A DNA stretch of 42,846 nucleotides from Candidatus Taylorbacteria bacterium RIFCSPHIGHO2_01_FULL_46_22b (GTDB lineage Bacteria > Patescibacteriota > Minisyncoccia > Phycocordibacterales > DSPV01). Both the position numbers and the translations under genes were made by a program. The notes beneath the pieces were generated by a model. It had not been told where the DNA came from. It searched no databases and worked only from the letters and a program-made list of their open reading frames with translations. This document shows, piece after piece, positions 8,122-14,369 of the stretch. The stretch spans positions 1 through 42,846 of the forward strand of contig MHRF01000003.1 in assembly GCA_001820875.1 (NCBI GenBank), written 5' to 3'. Position 1 is the stretch's first letter. Every line of letters starts with the position of its first letter.

Positions 8122-8571
8122 TTATGCTGCGATCGGCTCCACGTCTGTGATGACAAGAACTGTGTTGGGGCCGAGACCTCCCTCAACCTGAGGCATGGTC
8201 AGCATCGACCGACCGAGTAGTCCTCCAGTGTAAAGCGGAACTACCATTTGATGGAGTCGTGCCGCTGACTGAATGGCAGCAAATTTTGCCAGAACCTGCG
8301 CAAGCTCCGTGGTGTCACTGAACGTCTGCTCGCAAGAGGTTTTTCCAACGTAGTTTCCGTTCTCGATGACGATGAATGTGAATTTGAACTTGAGCACCGC
8401 CTTTCGAGCCGGTTCGTCAATGAGGAGCTCAAGCGTCGCCTTGTCAGTGATGGGGCAACCGTCTGAGTGATCGAGAAAACCTCGTTCACAGGCCAGCCAA
8501 TCAGGTTTTCTCTGTTGAATGGCTTTTCGACCTTCGAGTGTGAAAAGAACATCTGTGTCCGCTGTAGACAT
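8122..8571 (-). CDS. 149-aa soluble protein of unknown function
   Basis: No family recognised. A charged N-terminal part (MSTADTDVLFTLEGRKAIQQ...) is followed by a strand-rich middle (AVLKFKFTFIVIENGNYVGKTSC), a helix (TELAQVLAKFAAIQSAARLH) and a final strand (NTVLVITDVEPIAA), suggesting one alpha/beta domain. There is no signal peptide or membrane helix. The ATG at 8571 has AAGGA 5 nt upstream. It is the first gene of a two-gene operon with the zinc-ribbon-like protein, so the two may act together. Confidence 0.6.
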   Translation of the reverse strand: MSTADTDVLFTLEGRKAIQQRKPDWLACERGFLDHSDGCPITDKATLELLIDEPARKAVLKFKFTFIVIENGNYVGKTSCEQTFSDTTELAQVLAKFAAIQSAARLHQMVVPLYTGGLLGRSMLTMPQVEGGLGPNTVLVITDVEPIAA

Positions 8572-8609
8572 ATGCTTCCTTACTGGTTGATGGTTTCGGT
8601 TTCGTGTTG

Positions 8610-8638
8610 AAATTACTATACCATTACACTTCTGTCAA
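8610..8638 (-). promoter_or_regulatory. promoter TTGACA-17-TAATTT
   Basis: On the minus strand, TTGACA at 8638-8633 and TAATTT at 8615-8610 are 17 bp apart. The -35 box overlaps the stop region of the HAD gene. The leader is about 30 nt and carries AAGGA before the ATG at 8571. Confidence 0.65.
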
Positions 8639-9222
8639 TCCCCTTTCAATCTCTCCAGCCAAAATCCAAGCGAATGTGTGTCAGTTGCTTGAAATGCTTT
8701 TCCTCCTATGTCCGTAAACGCTTGGCAATGCTCGGAAGAATCATCTATGAGAACTGATTTCGAAATATCAGCTCTGTGCCCAGACACTATGTTCTCAAAT
8801 AATTCCCTATTCTTTCTCGCCCGATGTGAATGCGAACTAACAATCTCATCGAAATAAGTATTCAGCCTTTGTGCCGGAATCGTAAATCGTCCAAATGAAT
8901 CCATATTGTCAGTTACCAAAATCACTCTGTGTTTCTCCCGCAAGAGTGAAATTGCATCAAGATCACTTTTCTCAATATGCATTGTCTTTGCGTCAGAAAC
9001 AAAAATCTCCCAGAGTCTCCCGTAGTCAAGCGAAAATTCTTTTGCAACCAGCTGATTTATTTCCTCTGAAGTCCTTTTTCCTTCCATCCATTCTTCAACC
9101 AATTCTGGATGCAAACCAAATATAAAATGCTCAACTTTTTCCCGCAGTTCCTTCTCCAATCCTCGCCAGAATTTATCATGTGACAGCGTCCTATAAAAAT
9201 CAATAAGCAAAAGCGGTTTCAT
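8635..9222 (-). CDS. HAD-superfamily hydrolase-like protein with an altered catalytic motif
   Basis: 195 aa. The first HAD motif appears at the N-terminus as LLIDFYRTL: the nucleophile Asp is present, but the general-acid position two residues later is Tyr, where phosphatases have Asp. The second motif is VTDNMDS, and the fourth is SVLIDDSSEH with the metal-binding Asp pair. A helical cap lies between motifs one and two. The Tyr change weakens the case for phosphatase activity; other HAD chemistry or a binding role is possible. TACAAT at 9229-9234, 6 nt before the ATG, implies a leaderless mRNA. Confidence 0.75.
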   Translation of the reverse strand: MKPLLLIDFYRTLSHDKFWRGLEKELREKVEHFIFGLHPELVEEWMEGKRTSEEINQLVAKEFSLDYGRLWEIFVSDAKTMHIEKSDLDAISLLREKHRVILVTDNMDSFGRFTIPAQRLNTYFDEIVSSHSHRARKNRELFENIVSGHRADISKSVLIDDSSEHCQAFTDIGGKAFQATDTHSLGFWLERLKGD

Positions 9223-9241
9223 AAATACATTGTATCAAGAT

Positions 9242-9275
9242 AAAAAAACAGTGCCCTGTCGGAGACAGGGCACTG
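9242..9275 (-). terminator. Rho-independent terminator of the cupin gene
   Basis: On the minus strand a 12-bp perfect stem (9264-9275 with 9249-9260, 3-nt loop) is followed by seven Ts (9242-9248). Confidence 0.9.
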
Positions 9276-9293
9276 GCGCGTTGAGTTGAGAGG

Positions 9294-9710
9294 TCAGAAG
9301 AGCTTTTCCGGCACATCGTGTGCAGAATCGTACTGGAGATTCGAAAATCCCCACAAACTTGCTCCACCTTCATCCGGCATAAACGCATGACTATTCCCTG
9401 GAGGAATCAGACACGCATCGCCGTTGTGCATGATGTATTGGGAGTGGTTAGCAGTTTGGCCTGCCTCGCACCACCGGAAAGTGAACAGTGGAAGCGCAGG
9501 CGGTCCGACGGCAACAAAGAATTCCCACCGGTTGCACTCCACAATGTGGTAGTGATTCCCCACTGCAAACTTCCCTACCGACTCCGGTTTGAAACGAATG
9601 ACCTTGGTCTGGACAACTGGGAATGGGATGTCCTCCACCACAATGTCAGTAATCACTCTTCGGTGGTCTTCATGACCACCAACAACAGCTTTTTGGAGAC
9701 GAACTAACAT
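9294..9710 (-). CDS. cupin-fold protein
   Basis: 138 aa from the ATG at 9710, chosen because AAAGGAA lies 7 nt upstream (an in-frame ATG at 9740 has no such site). The N-terminus LVRLQKAVVGGHEDHRR and the pattern GNHYH...E followed by a second motif IPPGNSHAF match double-stranded beta-helix (cupin) proteins, in which His and Glu bind a metal or substrate. It resembles RmlC/WxcM-like sugar-nucleotide isomerases, but no sugar genes are nearby, so the substrate is unknown. It is a single-gene unit with a strong promoter and terminator. Confidence 0.75.
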   Translation of the reverse strand: MLVRLQKAVVGGHEDHRRVITDIVVEDIPFPVVQTKVIRFKPESVGKFAVGNHYHIVECNRWEFFVAVGPPALPLFTFRWCEAGQTANHSQYIMHNGDACLIPPGNSHAFMPDEGGASLWGFSNLQYDSAHDVPEKLF

Positions 9711-9758
9711 GGCCGGTTCCTTTCGTACGAGGTTAACCACAATTCGGGTTCGGGCGAT

Positions 9759-9787
9759 ATTATATATTATAATTACCCATCCGTCAA
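9759..9787 (-). promoter_or_regulatory. cupin promoter TTGACG-17-TATAAT
   Basis: Near-consensus: TTGACG at 9787-9782, 17 bp, TATAAT at 9764-9759 on the minus strand. It starts 4 bases after the uvrC stop. The leader is about 42 nt. Confidence 0.8.
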
Positions 9788-9790
9788 TAC

Positions 9791-11026
9791 TTATGAAATC
9801 CTGTCACGGCGGCGTCGATGGAAGGAAATCGCGAAACGGTGTGCTTCGCTGTTGGCAAGTAAAATCCCCTGCTCATATTTGTGTATGTATTCGACATCAC
9901 CAAGGATGTGATGTGGGCGATGTCTTTCGTCTTTAACGACAGAAACGATAGGAGGCGCGCCATATTGCAAGAGTATCCGGCGCGCCGCATTCAACTGCGC
10001 TGTGCCACCGTCAATCACCACCAGATTAGGAGTCCCCCATTCTGTATGTTTGAACCGCCGTTCCAACATTTCTTTGAGTGCGCCAACGTCATCCCCTGCC
10101 ACCGCATTTTTTATCTTAAACAGACGATATGCATTTTTATCAACTTGTGTTCCCTGCACCACTGTCATAACACCTACCGTCTCTTTTCCTGCGGTATGTG
10201 CCACATCAAACGCTTCAATCCTCATCCTTAAAAACTCCAGTTTGTAAGGATGTTGTGTTGAGTCAGAACTTGAGATAAGAGCGACATCGGAAATGTGCTG
10301 AAGCGCAAAAAGTTGCCTCCTAATTTCTACTGCTTTTTCAAATTCCTGTAATTTAGCATACCGCTTCATATCCTGCGTCAGTGCACGAACAATTGTAGCT
10401 TTCTTACCTTCAAACAGTCGGCGAATGTTTTGTATCAGTCGTCCATACTCTTTTTTTGAAATCTCGCCTGTACAGACGCCTGCGCACAACCCAATCTGTC
10501 GATTGAAACAAGGCTTACCTTGATTAGGAGTGCACTTATTATCTCGATATGGAAAAATCTTTCTGATTATCTTGAGCGCAACTGCAAGCTTCCCTCCTTC
10601 GGGGAACGGGCCATAAGTAGCGAGAAGCGAAAAGCGATCAGCAAAAAGATCTGATTCCAGATCTTTTTTACGGACAACTAACACGCGTGGGAAATCTTCA
10701 TCTGTAATCACTACACAGTTAAAACTCTTGTCGTCTTTATCATCGGTGTTGTACGGCGGTTTGAATTTCTTTATCAAATCCGCTTCAAGTAAAACTGCCT
10801 CGAGTACAGAGTCGGTTTTCCTAAAATCGATTGATTTCGCATCGTTAATCATTTTGACGATTTTCGGCCCGCGCGTTTCAGACAAATCATGAGAAAAATA
10901 ACTGCGCACCCGATCACGAAGGGTCGTTGCACGGCCGATATACAAAATTTCTTTCCTCTTCCCCAGAAAGAAGTACACGCCTGACGAGTCAGGAAGCTTA
11001 TATTTTGAAAACTGTTTGGCCTGCAT
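9791..11026 (-). CDS. uvrC: UvrABC excinuclease subunit C, C-terminally short
   Basis: Makes the dual incisions of nucleotide excision repair with UvrB. 411 aa against the usual 590-620. The GIY-YIG nuclease domain is at about 12-95 (SSGVYFFLG...ILYIGRA), a zinc-binding-type Cys cluster at about 160-185, a UVR helix pair near 205-245, and the RNase H-like nuclease domain with VVIDGG and EAHRFAISFHR. The protein stops right after that last motif, so the tandem helix-hairpin-helix DNA-binding domain is absent. A possible -10 box TATTTT (11034-11039) is 7 nt before the ATG, with no ribosome-binding site. Confidence 0.95.
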   Translation of the reverse strand: MQAKQFSKYKLPDSSGVYFFLGKRKEILYIGRATTLRDRVRSYFSHDLSETRGPKIVKMINDAKSIDFRKTDSVLEAVLLEADLIKKFKPPYNTDDKDDKSFNCVVITDEDFPRVLVVRKKDLESDLFADRFSLLATYGPFPEGGKLAVALKIIRKIFPYRDNKCTPNQGKPCFNRQIGLCAGVCTGEISKKEYGRLIQNIRRLFEGKKATIVRALTQDMKRYAKLQEFEKAVEIRRQLFALQHISDVALISSSDSTQHPYKLEFLRMRIEAFDVAHTAGKETVGVMTVVQGTQVDKNAYRLFKIKNAVAGDDVGALKEMLERRFKHTEWGTPNLVVIDGGTAQLNAARRILLQYGAPPIVSVVKDERHRPHHILGDVEYIHKYEQGILLANSEAHRFAISFHRRRRDRIS

Positions 11027-11043
11027 GGGCTCTAAAATAACAC

Positions 11044-11080
11044 AAAAAAGAGAGGGCGGCGAATATGCATTCGCCGCCCT
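11044..11080 (-). terminator. Rho-independent terminator of the pyrF-pyrE operon
   Basis: On the minus strand a 12-bp stem (11069-11080 with 11053-11064, loop of 4) is followed by CTCTTTTTTG. Stem sequence GGGCGG(C)GAAT is nearly the same as in the other pyrF terminator at 12750-12790, with a compensated base-pair change. Confidence 0.9.
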
Positions 11081-11109
11081 TGAATCTCAAAAACTGTCAG
11101 AACTTGATC

Positions 11110-11880
11110 TTAACTCTTCCCTTGTTCGGCCAAGAAAGCCGCGCCATGGCCAAATTGGGTGTTGATTGGAACTCCTGCTCTGCAGAGGCCATGATCTGCA
11201 CACTCCTCTCTGGTGAAGATCTGACGCTTCACTCTCAAGAGAGACTCGAGTCGAAAAACTCCAAGATCATCTGCCGTAACGCCCCCACCCTCCACCAGCG
11301 CGCCAACACCGACAAGGATACCGCCGGCTGCCTTGATGGCATCGGCAGTACCTCGGGCAGACAAACCAGTTGTGAGAGTGTCCTCAACGGCGAGCACTCG
11401 CTTCCCTTTCACATCGGCAGCAAAACCCCTTTTCAGAACGAAGGAGGTCTTCACAACGACAAGCTTTTCGCCTGGAAACAGACGGAGTACGTCTGTCGCG
11501 TCGTCATGTTTATGCCAAGGCAACTTGATGACAACTGGTTTTGACCCTGGTTCGCATTGCGCTTCGATTGTCTCAAGATGTTCAGAGTAGAGTGCCAGTA
11601 CTTCAGGGCGATCCGGACGGAGCTGCGACAAGTGGTATGCAGTCCATTGAGACAGTGCGATGGCGCCGACCGCTGGGGCAACCACCACGTCCACGTCTTC
11701 TTGAGCAAAACGCCTGGCAATCTCGAGACATAATTCAAACGAAACGCTCGTGAGACGTGTTGCGCGATCTTTGGCGACATACAACGAGAGATGTTTGCCA
11801 CTAGTACCAACAAAATGGCCTTCGATCACCGCGCCCGTTGAAGCGAGAATCTCACGCACTCGATCGGGAGAAAGGATCAT
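11110..11880 (-). CDS. pyrE: orotate phosphoribosyltransferase
   Basis: Transfers ribose-5-phosphate from PRPP to orotate, giving OMP. 256 aa. Recognisable are the substrate loop SGKHLSLYVAKDRA (about 27-40), the PRPP-binding motif VLAVEDTLTTG (about 162-172) and the GVPINTQFGHG tail. Bacterial enzymes are usually about 210 aa; the extra length is mainly a middle insertion near 95-140. A textbook AAAGGAGGT lies 6 nt before the ATG, inside the end of pyrF. The start overlaps the pyrF stop by four bases, so OMP made here would be passed to the enzyme encoded just upstream. Confidence 0.9.
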   Translation of the reverse strand: MILSPDRVREILASTGAVIEGHFVGTSGKHLSLYVAKDRATRLTSVSFELCLEIARRFAQEDVDVVVAPAVGAIALSQWTAYHLSQLRPDRPEVLALYSEHLETIEAQCEPGSKPVVIKLPWHKHDDATDVLRLFPGEKLVVVKTSFVLKRGFAADVKGKRVLAVEDTLTTGLSARGTADAIKAAGGILVGVGALVEGGGVTADDLGVFRLESLLRVKRQIFTREECADHGLCRAGVPINTQFGHGAAFLAEQGKS

Positions 11881-12641
11881 GACTGACCTCCTTTCCCAAA
11901 TTCTATCGCCTGCGCGATCCGAACATTGAGTGCTTCCGCCGCATCACGCGGGGGAAGTTTCGGATTTCTGAGAATCTCATTGCCAATGACTAGCCAGTCG
12001 GCGCCGTTTTCAATCGCCACCTCCTGTGTCTCAACATTCTTCTGATCCTGATGTTCTGCTCCTGGAGAACGCGTCCCGGGAATGACCTTGATCAGGTTGC
12101 CCAACTGAACTTCAGGATGCTCCTTCCGGCCAGAGTATCTGGCCAGAAATGCAAGTTCCTTGGGTGAACAGATAAGTCCGTCACATCTGGTGTACGCTGC
12201 CATACGAGCCAAGTAGAGCACTTTCGCGTTACGCGAGGCACCGTGGTCAAGTTCGACGTTTTCCGTGTCGTGACTTGTAAGCTCGCTCACGGCAAGAAGG
12301 TCGGCATCACCTTTGTTCGCAACCGCAGCCAACAAGGCCTCCACACCAGAATCGGCGTGAACGTTGATGAACTTGGCACCGTGTTTTGCTGCTTCCCTGA
12401 CGGCTGCGGCAACTGTCCGGGGAACGTCTTTTGGTTTGCCATCCCAGAAGGTCTCAAAACCTAGGGATCGCGCAACCGCAACAACTTCCCCAGCAAGCTG
12501 GGCAGTGATCAGTTCGAGACCAACTTTGACCCATCTGATCTGGTCAACCACTTGCTCCATCACTTTCCGCGCCTCCTCAACAGTCGGCACGTCAAGCGCA
12601 AGGATGATCCGACTACTGTCTCTTGTGTTTGGTTCACTCAT
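11877..12641 (-). CDS. pyrF: orotidine 5'-phosphate decarboxylase, copy 1
   Basis: Decarboxylates OMP to UMP. 254 aa. The catalytic Asp-Lys-Asp array is DGKPKD (residues 67-72, continuing VPRTV), the LALDV first strand is near residue 13, and the phosphate loop IPGTRSPGAEHQDQ is near 190-205. The ATG at 12641 is chosen because AGGAG lies 7 nt upstream; the longer open frame runs through the leader RNA and is not used. It is the first gene of an operon with pyrE and is preceded by a structured leader also found before the second pyrF. Confidence 0.92.
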   Translation of the reverse strand: MSEPNTRDSSRIILALDVPTVEEARKVMEQVVDQIRWVKVGLELITAQLAGEVVAVARSLGFETFWDGKPKDVPRTVAAAVREAAKHGAKFINVHADSGVEALLAAVANKGDADLLAVSELTSHDTENVELDHGASRNAKVLYLARMAAYTRCDGLICSPKELAFLARYSGRKEHPEVQLGNLIKVIPGTRSPGAEHQDQKNVETQEVAIENGADWLVIGNEILRNPKLPPRDAAEALNVRIAQAIEFGKGGQS

Positions 12642-12663
12642 AGGAATTCTCCTGTCAAATGTA

Positions 12664-12711
12664 GGCGTGCGTAAGCATGCCCTGTCCACCACGAATCGCG
12701 TAGCAAACTCT
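12664..12711 (-). promoter_or_regulatory. conserved structured mRNA leader, copy 1
   Basis: On the minus strand the transcript should start near GAGTTTGCTACG (12710-12699). Hairpin A pairs GCTACG with CGTGGT. Hairpin B pairs GGCATGC (12681-12675) with GCACGCC (12670-12664) around a 4-nt loop. The core matches the leader at 13638-13687 while the loops differ. Confidence 0.7.
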
Positions 12712-12717
12712 GGTATC

Positions 12718-12745
12718 AGAGTACTCAAAAATTGGCCGAGGTCAA
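12718..12745 (-). promoter_or_regulatory. pyrF copy 1 promoter TTGACC-16-TACTCT
   Basis: TTGACC at 12745-12740 and TACTCT at 12723-12718 on the minus strand, with a 16-bp spacer. The -35 box is 5 bases downstream of the previous unit's terminator. Confidence 0.75.
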
Positions 12746-12749
12746 ATTA

Positions 12750-12790
12750 TGAAAAGAAAGTGGGCGGTGAATGCATGCATTCACCGCCCC
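12750..12790 (-). terminator. Rho-independent terminator of pyrF copy 2
   Basis: On the minus strand GGGCGGTGAATGC (12789-12777) pairs with its complement (12774-12762), followed by ACTTTCTTTTC. Confidence 0.88.
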
Positions 12791-12835
12791 TTGAAATCCT
12801 TCTATGAAAACAACTAACCTCCCCAATCCTCACAC

Positions 12836-13615
12836 TTAAGCGGGCGGGGTGATCTCCTGAATAATCCTCATCGCCGCTTGGCGTGGATTTTGTGGCAAAC
12901 CCTTTGTGTTGGGTTTTGCATCGGTGATCGGATCACCGACGATAATCCATGTTGCTCCAAGTGCAATCGCTTCGCTTGGAGTAACAGCCTGATCAGCATC
13001 CGGACTATTATCGGAAGCTGTGAACCAATCGGGTCGCACCGTCGGCGCGGCAAACTGCAGTCCAGTGACTCCGGCGTCGAGAACTGCTTGGATATTGCGC
13101 GCTCCAAGCATCAAACCATCAAGCCCTGCCGCCTGCGCCACTTTGGCAAAATGGACGATAGTATCGGCAATTGATCGCCCGTGATGTTGTTCCACTTCTT
13201 TCTCCTGCATATGGTTGAGAAGTGTAACCCCGAGCACCTTGGTCTCACGACTCAATGTTTCCCGAAACACCGTGAGACCTTCTAGACCGCAACTGCACAT
13301 CACGGTCACGAATGCTGGACGAATCTCGTTAAGCAAATGTGCCTCCCTCCGAAGGGTGTCTGGAGAATCGAAGAGCTTGGTGTCAGAAAAAAAACGAAGT
13401 CCGAAGGTCTCAACCATAGGACCTAGTTGATCACACCCAACTGCTCGAGAAAGCGAGTGCACCTTGATACAGAGATCGAGAGATCCGAGGTCTCCTATCA
13501 ACCTCATGGTCTCTTGCCAGACATCTCCAGTTTTCAAAACTCTTGCTGGATCTCTCGCTGGATCAACATCCACTGCCACAATCAATCGCTGAGCTGGTTC
13601 AATATGCATCTTCAT
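12836..13615 (-). CDS. pyrF: orotidine 5'-phosphate decarboxylase, divergent copy 2
   Basis: 259 aa, strongly diverged from copy 1 but with the same signature: VAVDVD first strand, DTKLFD (residues 78-83) continuing SPDTL, and a phosphate-loop Arg in APTVRPDW. Both DxKxxD and the following Pro and Thr are intact, so it should be active or recently so. The ATG at 13615 is chosen from AGAGGAA about 8 nt upstream; an alternative ATG lies two codons later. It is a single-gene unit with its own promoter, a leader matching copy 1 and its own terminator. Why a reduced genome keeps two is unclear. Confidence 0.85.
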   Translation of the reverse strand: MKMHIEPAQRLIVAVDVDPARDPARVLKTGDVWQETMRLIGDLGSLDLCIKVHSLSRAVGCDQLGPMVETFGLRFFSDTKLFDSPDTLRREAHLLNEIRPAFVTVMCSCGLEGLTVFRETLSRETKVLGVTLLNHMQEKEVEQHHGRSIADTIVHFAKVAQAAGLDGLMLGARNIQAVLDAGVTGLQFAAPTVRPDWFTASDNSPDADQAVTPSEAIALGATWIIVGDPITDAKPNTKGLPQNPRQAAMRIIQEITPPA

Positions 13616-13637
13616 AATCAAGTTCCTCTCAAAGAAA

Positions 13638-13687
13638 GGTATGCGGGTGCACACCTCTTGTCCACCACGACTCACGTAGCAAACTCC
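13638..13687 (-). promoter_or_regulatory. conserved structured mRNA leader, copy 2
   Basis: Same architecture as copy 1. GAGTTTGCTACG (13687-13676) opens hairpin A (GCTACG with CGTGGT, different loop). Hairpin B pairs GGTGTGC (13655-13649) with GCATACC (13644-13638). Relative to copy 1 the hairpin B stem carries a C-G to U-A change and still pairs. Confidence 0.7.
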
Positions 13688-13694
13688 AGAGAAC

Positions 13695-13722
13695 AGACTA
13701 CTGGGAAACCTGATATAGTCAA
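13695..13722 (-). promoter_or_regulatory. pyrF copy 2 promoter TTGACT-16-TAGTCT
   Basis: TTGACT at 13722-13717 and TAGTCT at 13700-13695 on the minus strand, 16-bp spacer. It aligns base for base with the copy 1 promoter. Confidence 0.75.
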
Positions 13723-13728
13723 TTGCAC

Positions 13729-13756
13729 TTGACTGGTGCCAGATTAGCGCTAGGAT
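13729..13756 (+). promoter_or_regulatory. promoter TTGACT-16-TAGGAT, back to back with pyrF copy 2
   Basis: TTGACT at 13729-13734, 16 bp, TAGGAT at 13751-13756. Its -35 box is only 6 bp from the divergent pyrF -35 box, so the two polymerase sites overlap. Confidence 0.7.
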
Positions 13757-13806
13757 TCTATTGGGGACAGTACACAAGGGACAAACAATCAAACTTCGGA
13801 GGACCC

Positions 13807-14271
13807 ATGAACAGTCAAAAATCCCTCCCTACAGAGGAGGCGGTCACGGAAGACTTCCCACCCAAAATGGGGACGTCTGTCGGACTCGGTACGCTCATCT
13901 GGATAGATGGAATTGCCATCATCCTTTGCATCGCCAGCATGTGCGGCGCGTTTTCAAAACAAACCGCCATTATCTCCGGCATCATGACAATCATCCTCAC
14001 GTTCATCCTTCTTTGCTGGTGGATCAAGGGAACAGGGGAAGCAATGATCAACGGGGTTGGTGGAGAAGGTGCCGTTGAAGATGATGACGACATCATCCCT
14101 GATTCGACTCCGCCAAGCACGGTCTCTGGAACACTGGCCGCCATGAAGGTCATAGTCGAAACAGCGCCGGACGATCTTCTGCAAAACCACCGTTCATCAG
14201 ACATCACCGAAAGGGATCGCCGTCGTCACCTACAGGCGGGACGCCCTGAAATGAAGGACTGGGGACCGTAA
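13807..14271 (+). CDS. two-helix membrane protein with acidic tail
   Basis: 154 aa from the ATG at 13807, which has GGAGG 4 nt upstream; longer in-frame starts lie upstream of the promoter. Two hydrophobic helices (about residues 29-49 and 52-73) are separated by a short turn. A cytoplasmic or extracellular tail with EDDDD and a run of charged residues follows. No family is recognised. The divergent overlapping promoter links its expression to pyrF copy 2, but a functional connection is only a guess. Confidence 0.6.
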   Translation: MNSQKSLPTEEAVTEDFPPKMGTSVGLGTLIWIDGIAIILCIASMCGAFSKQTAIISGIMTIILTFILLCWWIKGTGEAMINGVGGEGAVEDDDDIIPDSTPPSTVSGTLAAMKVIVETAPDDLLQNHRSSDITERDRRRHLQAGRPEMKDWGP

Positions 14272-14293
14272 TCTCCCAGCACGCAGAAACAAG

Positions 14294-14331
14294 ACGGCGC
14301 CCCGCTTCAAGCGAGGGCGCCGCTTTCTTTT
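14294..14331 (+). terminator. Rho-independent terminator
   Basis: CGGCGCCC (14295-14302) pairs with GGGCGCCG (14315-14322), with an inner GCTT/AAGC pairing, followed by CTTTCTTTTG. Confidence 0.85.
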
Positions 14332-14369
14332 GTCTCCTTTTTCTATTCTTTACTCTGATCTCTCAACTC

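Noticed and set aside
12836-13792. Longer form of pyrF copy 2 starting at 13792
   Set aside because: That extension would be translated from DNA upstream of the promoter and through the leader RNA, which is conserved as RNA in a different frame in the other copy.
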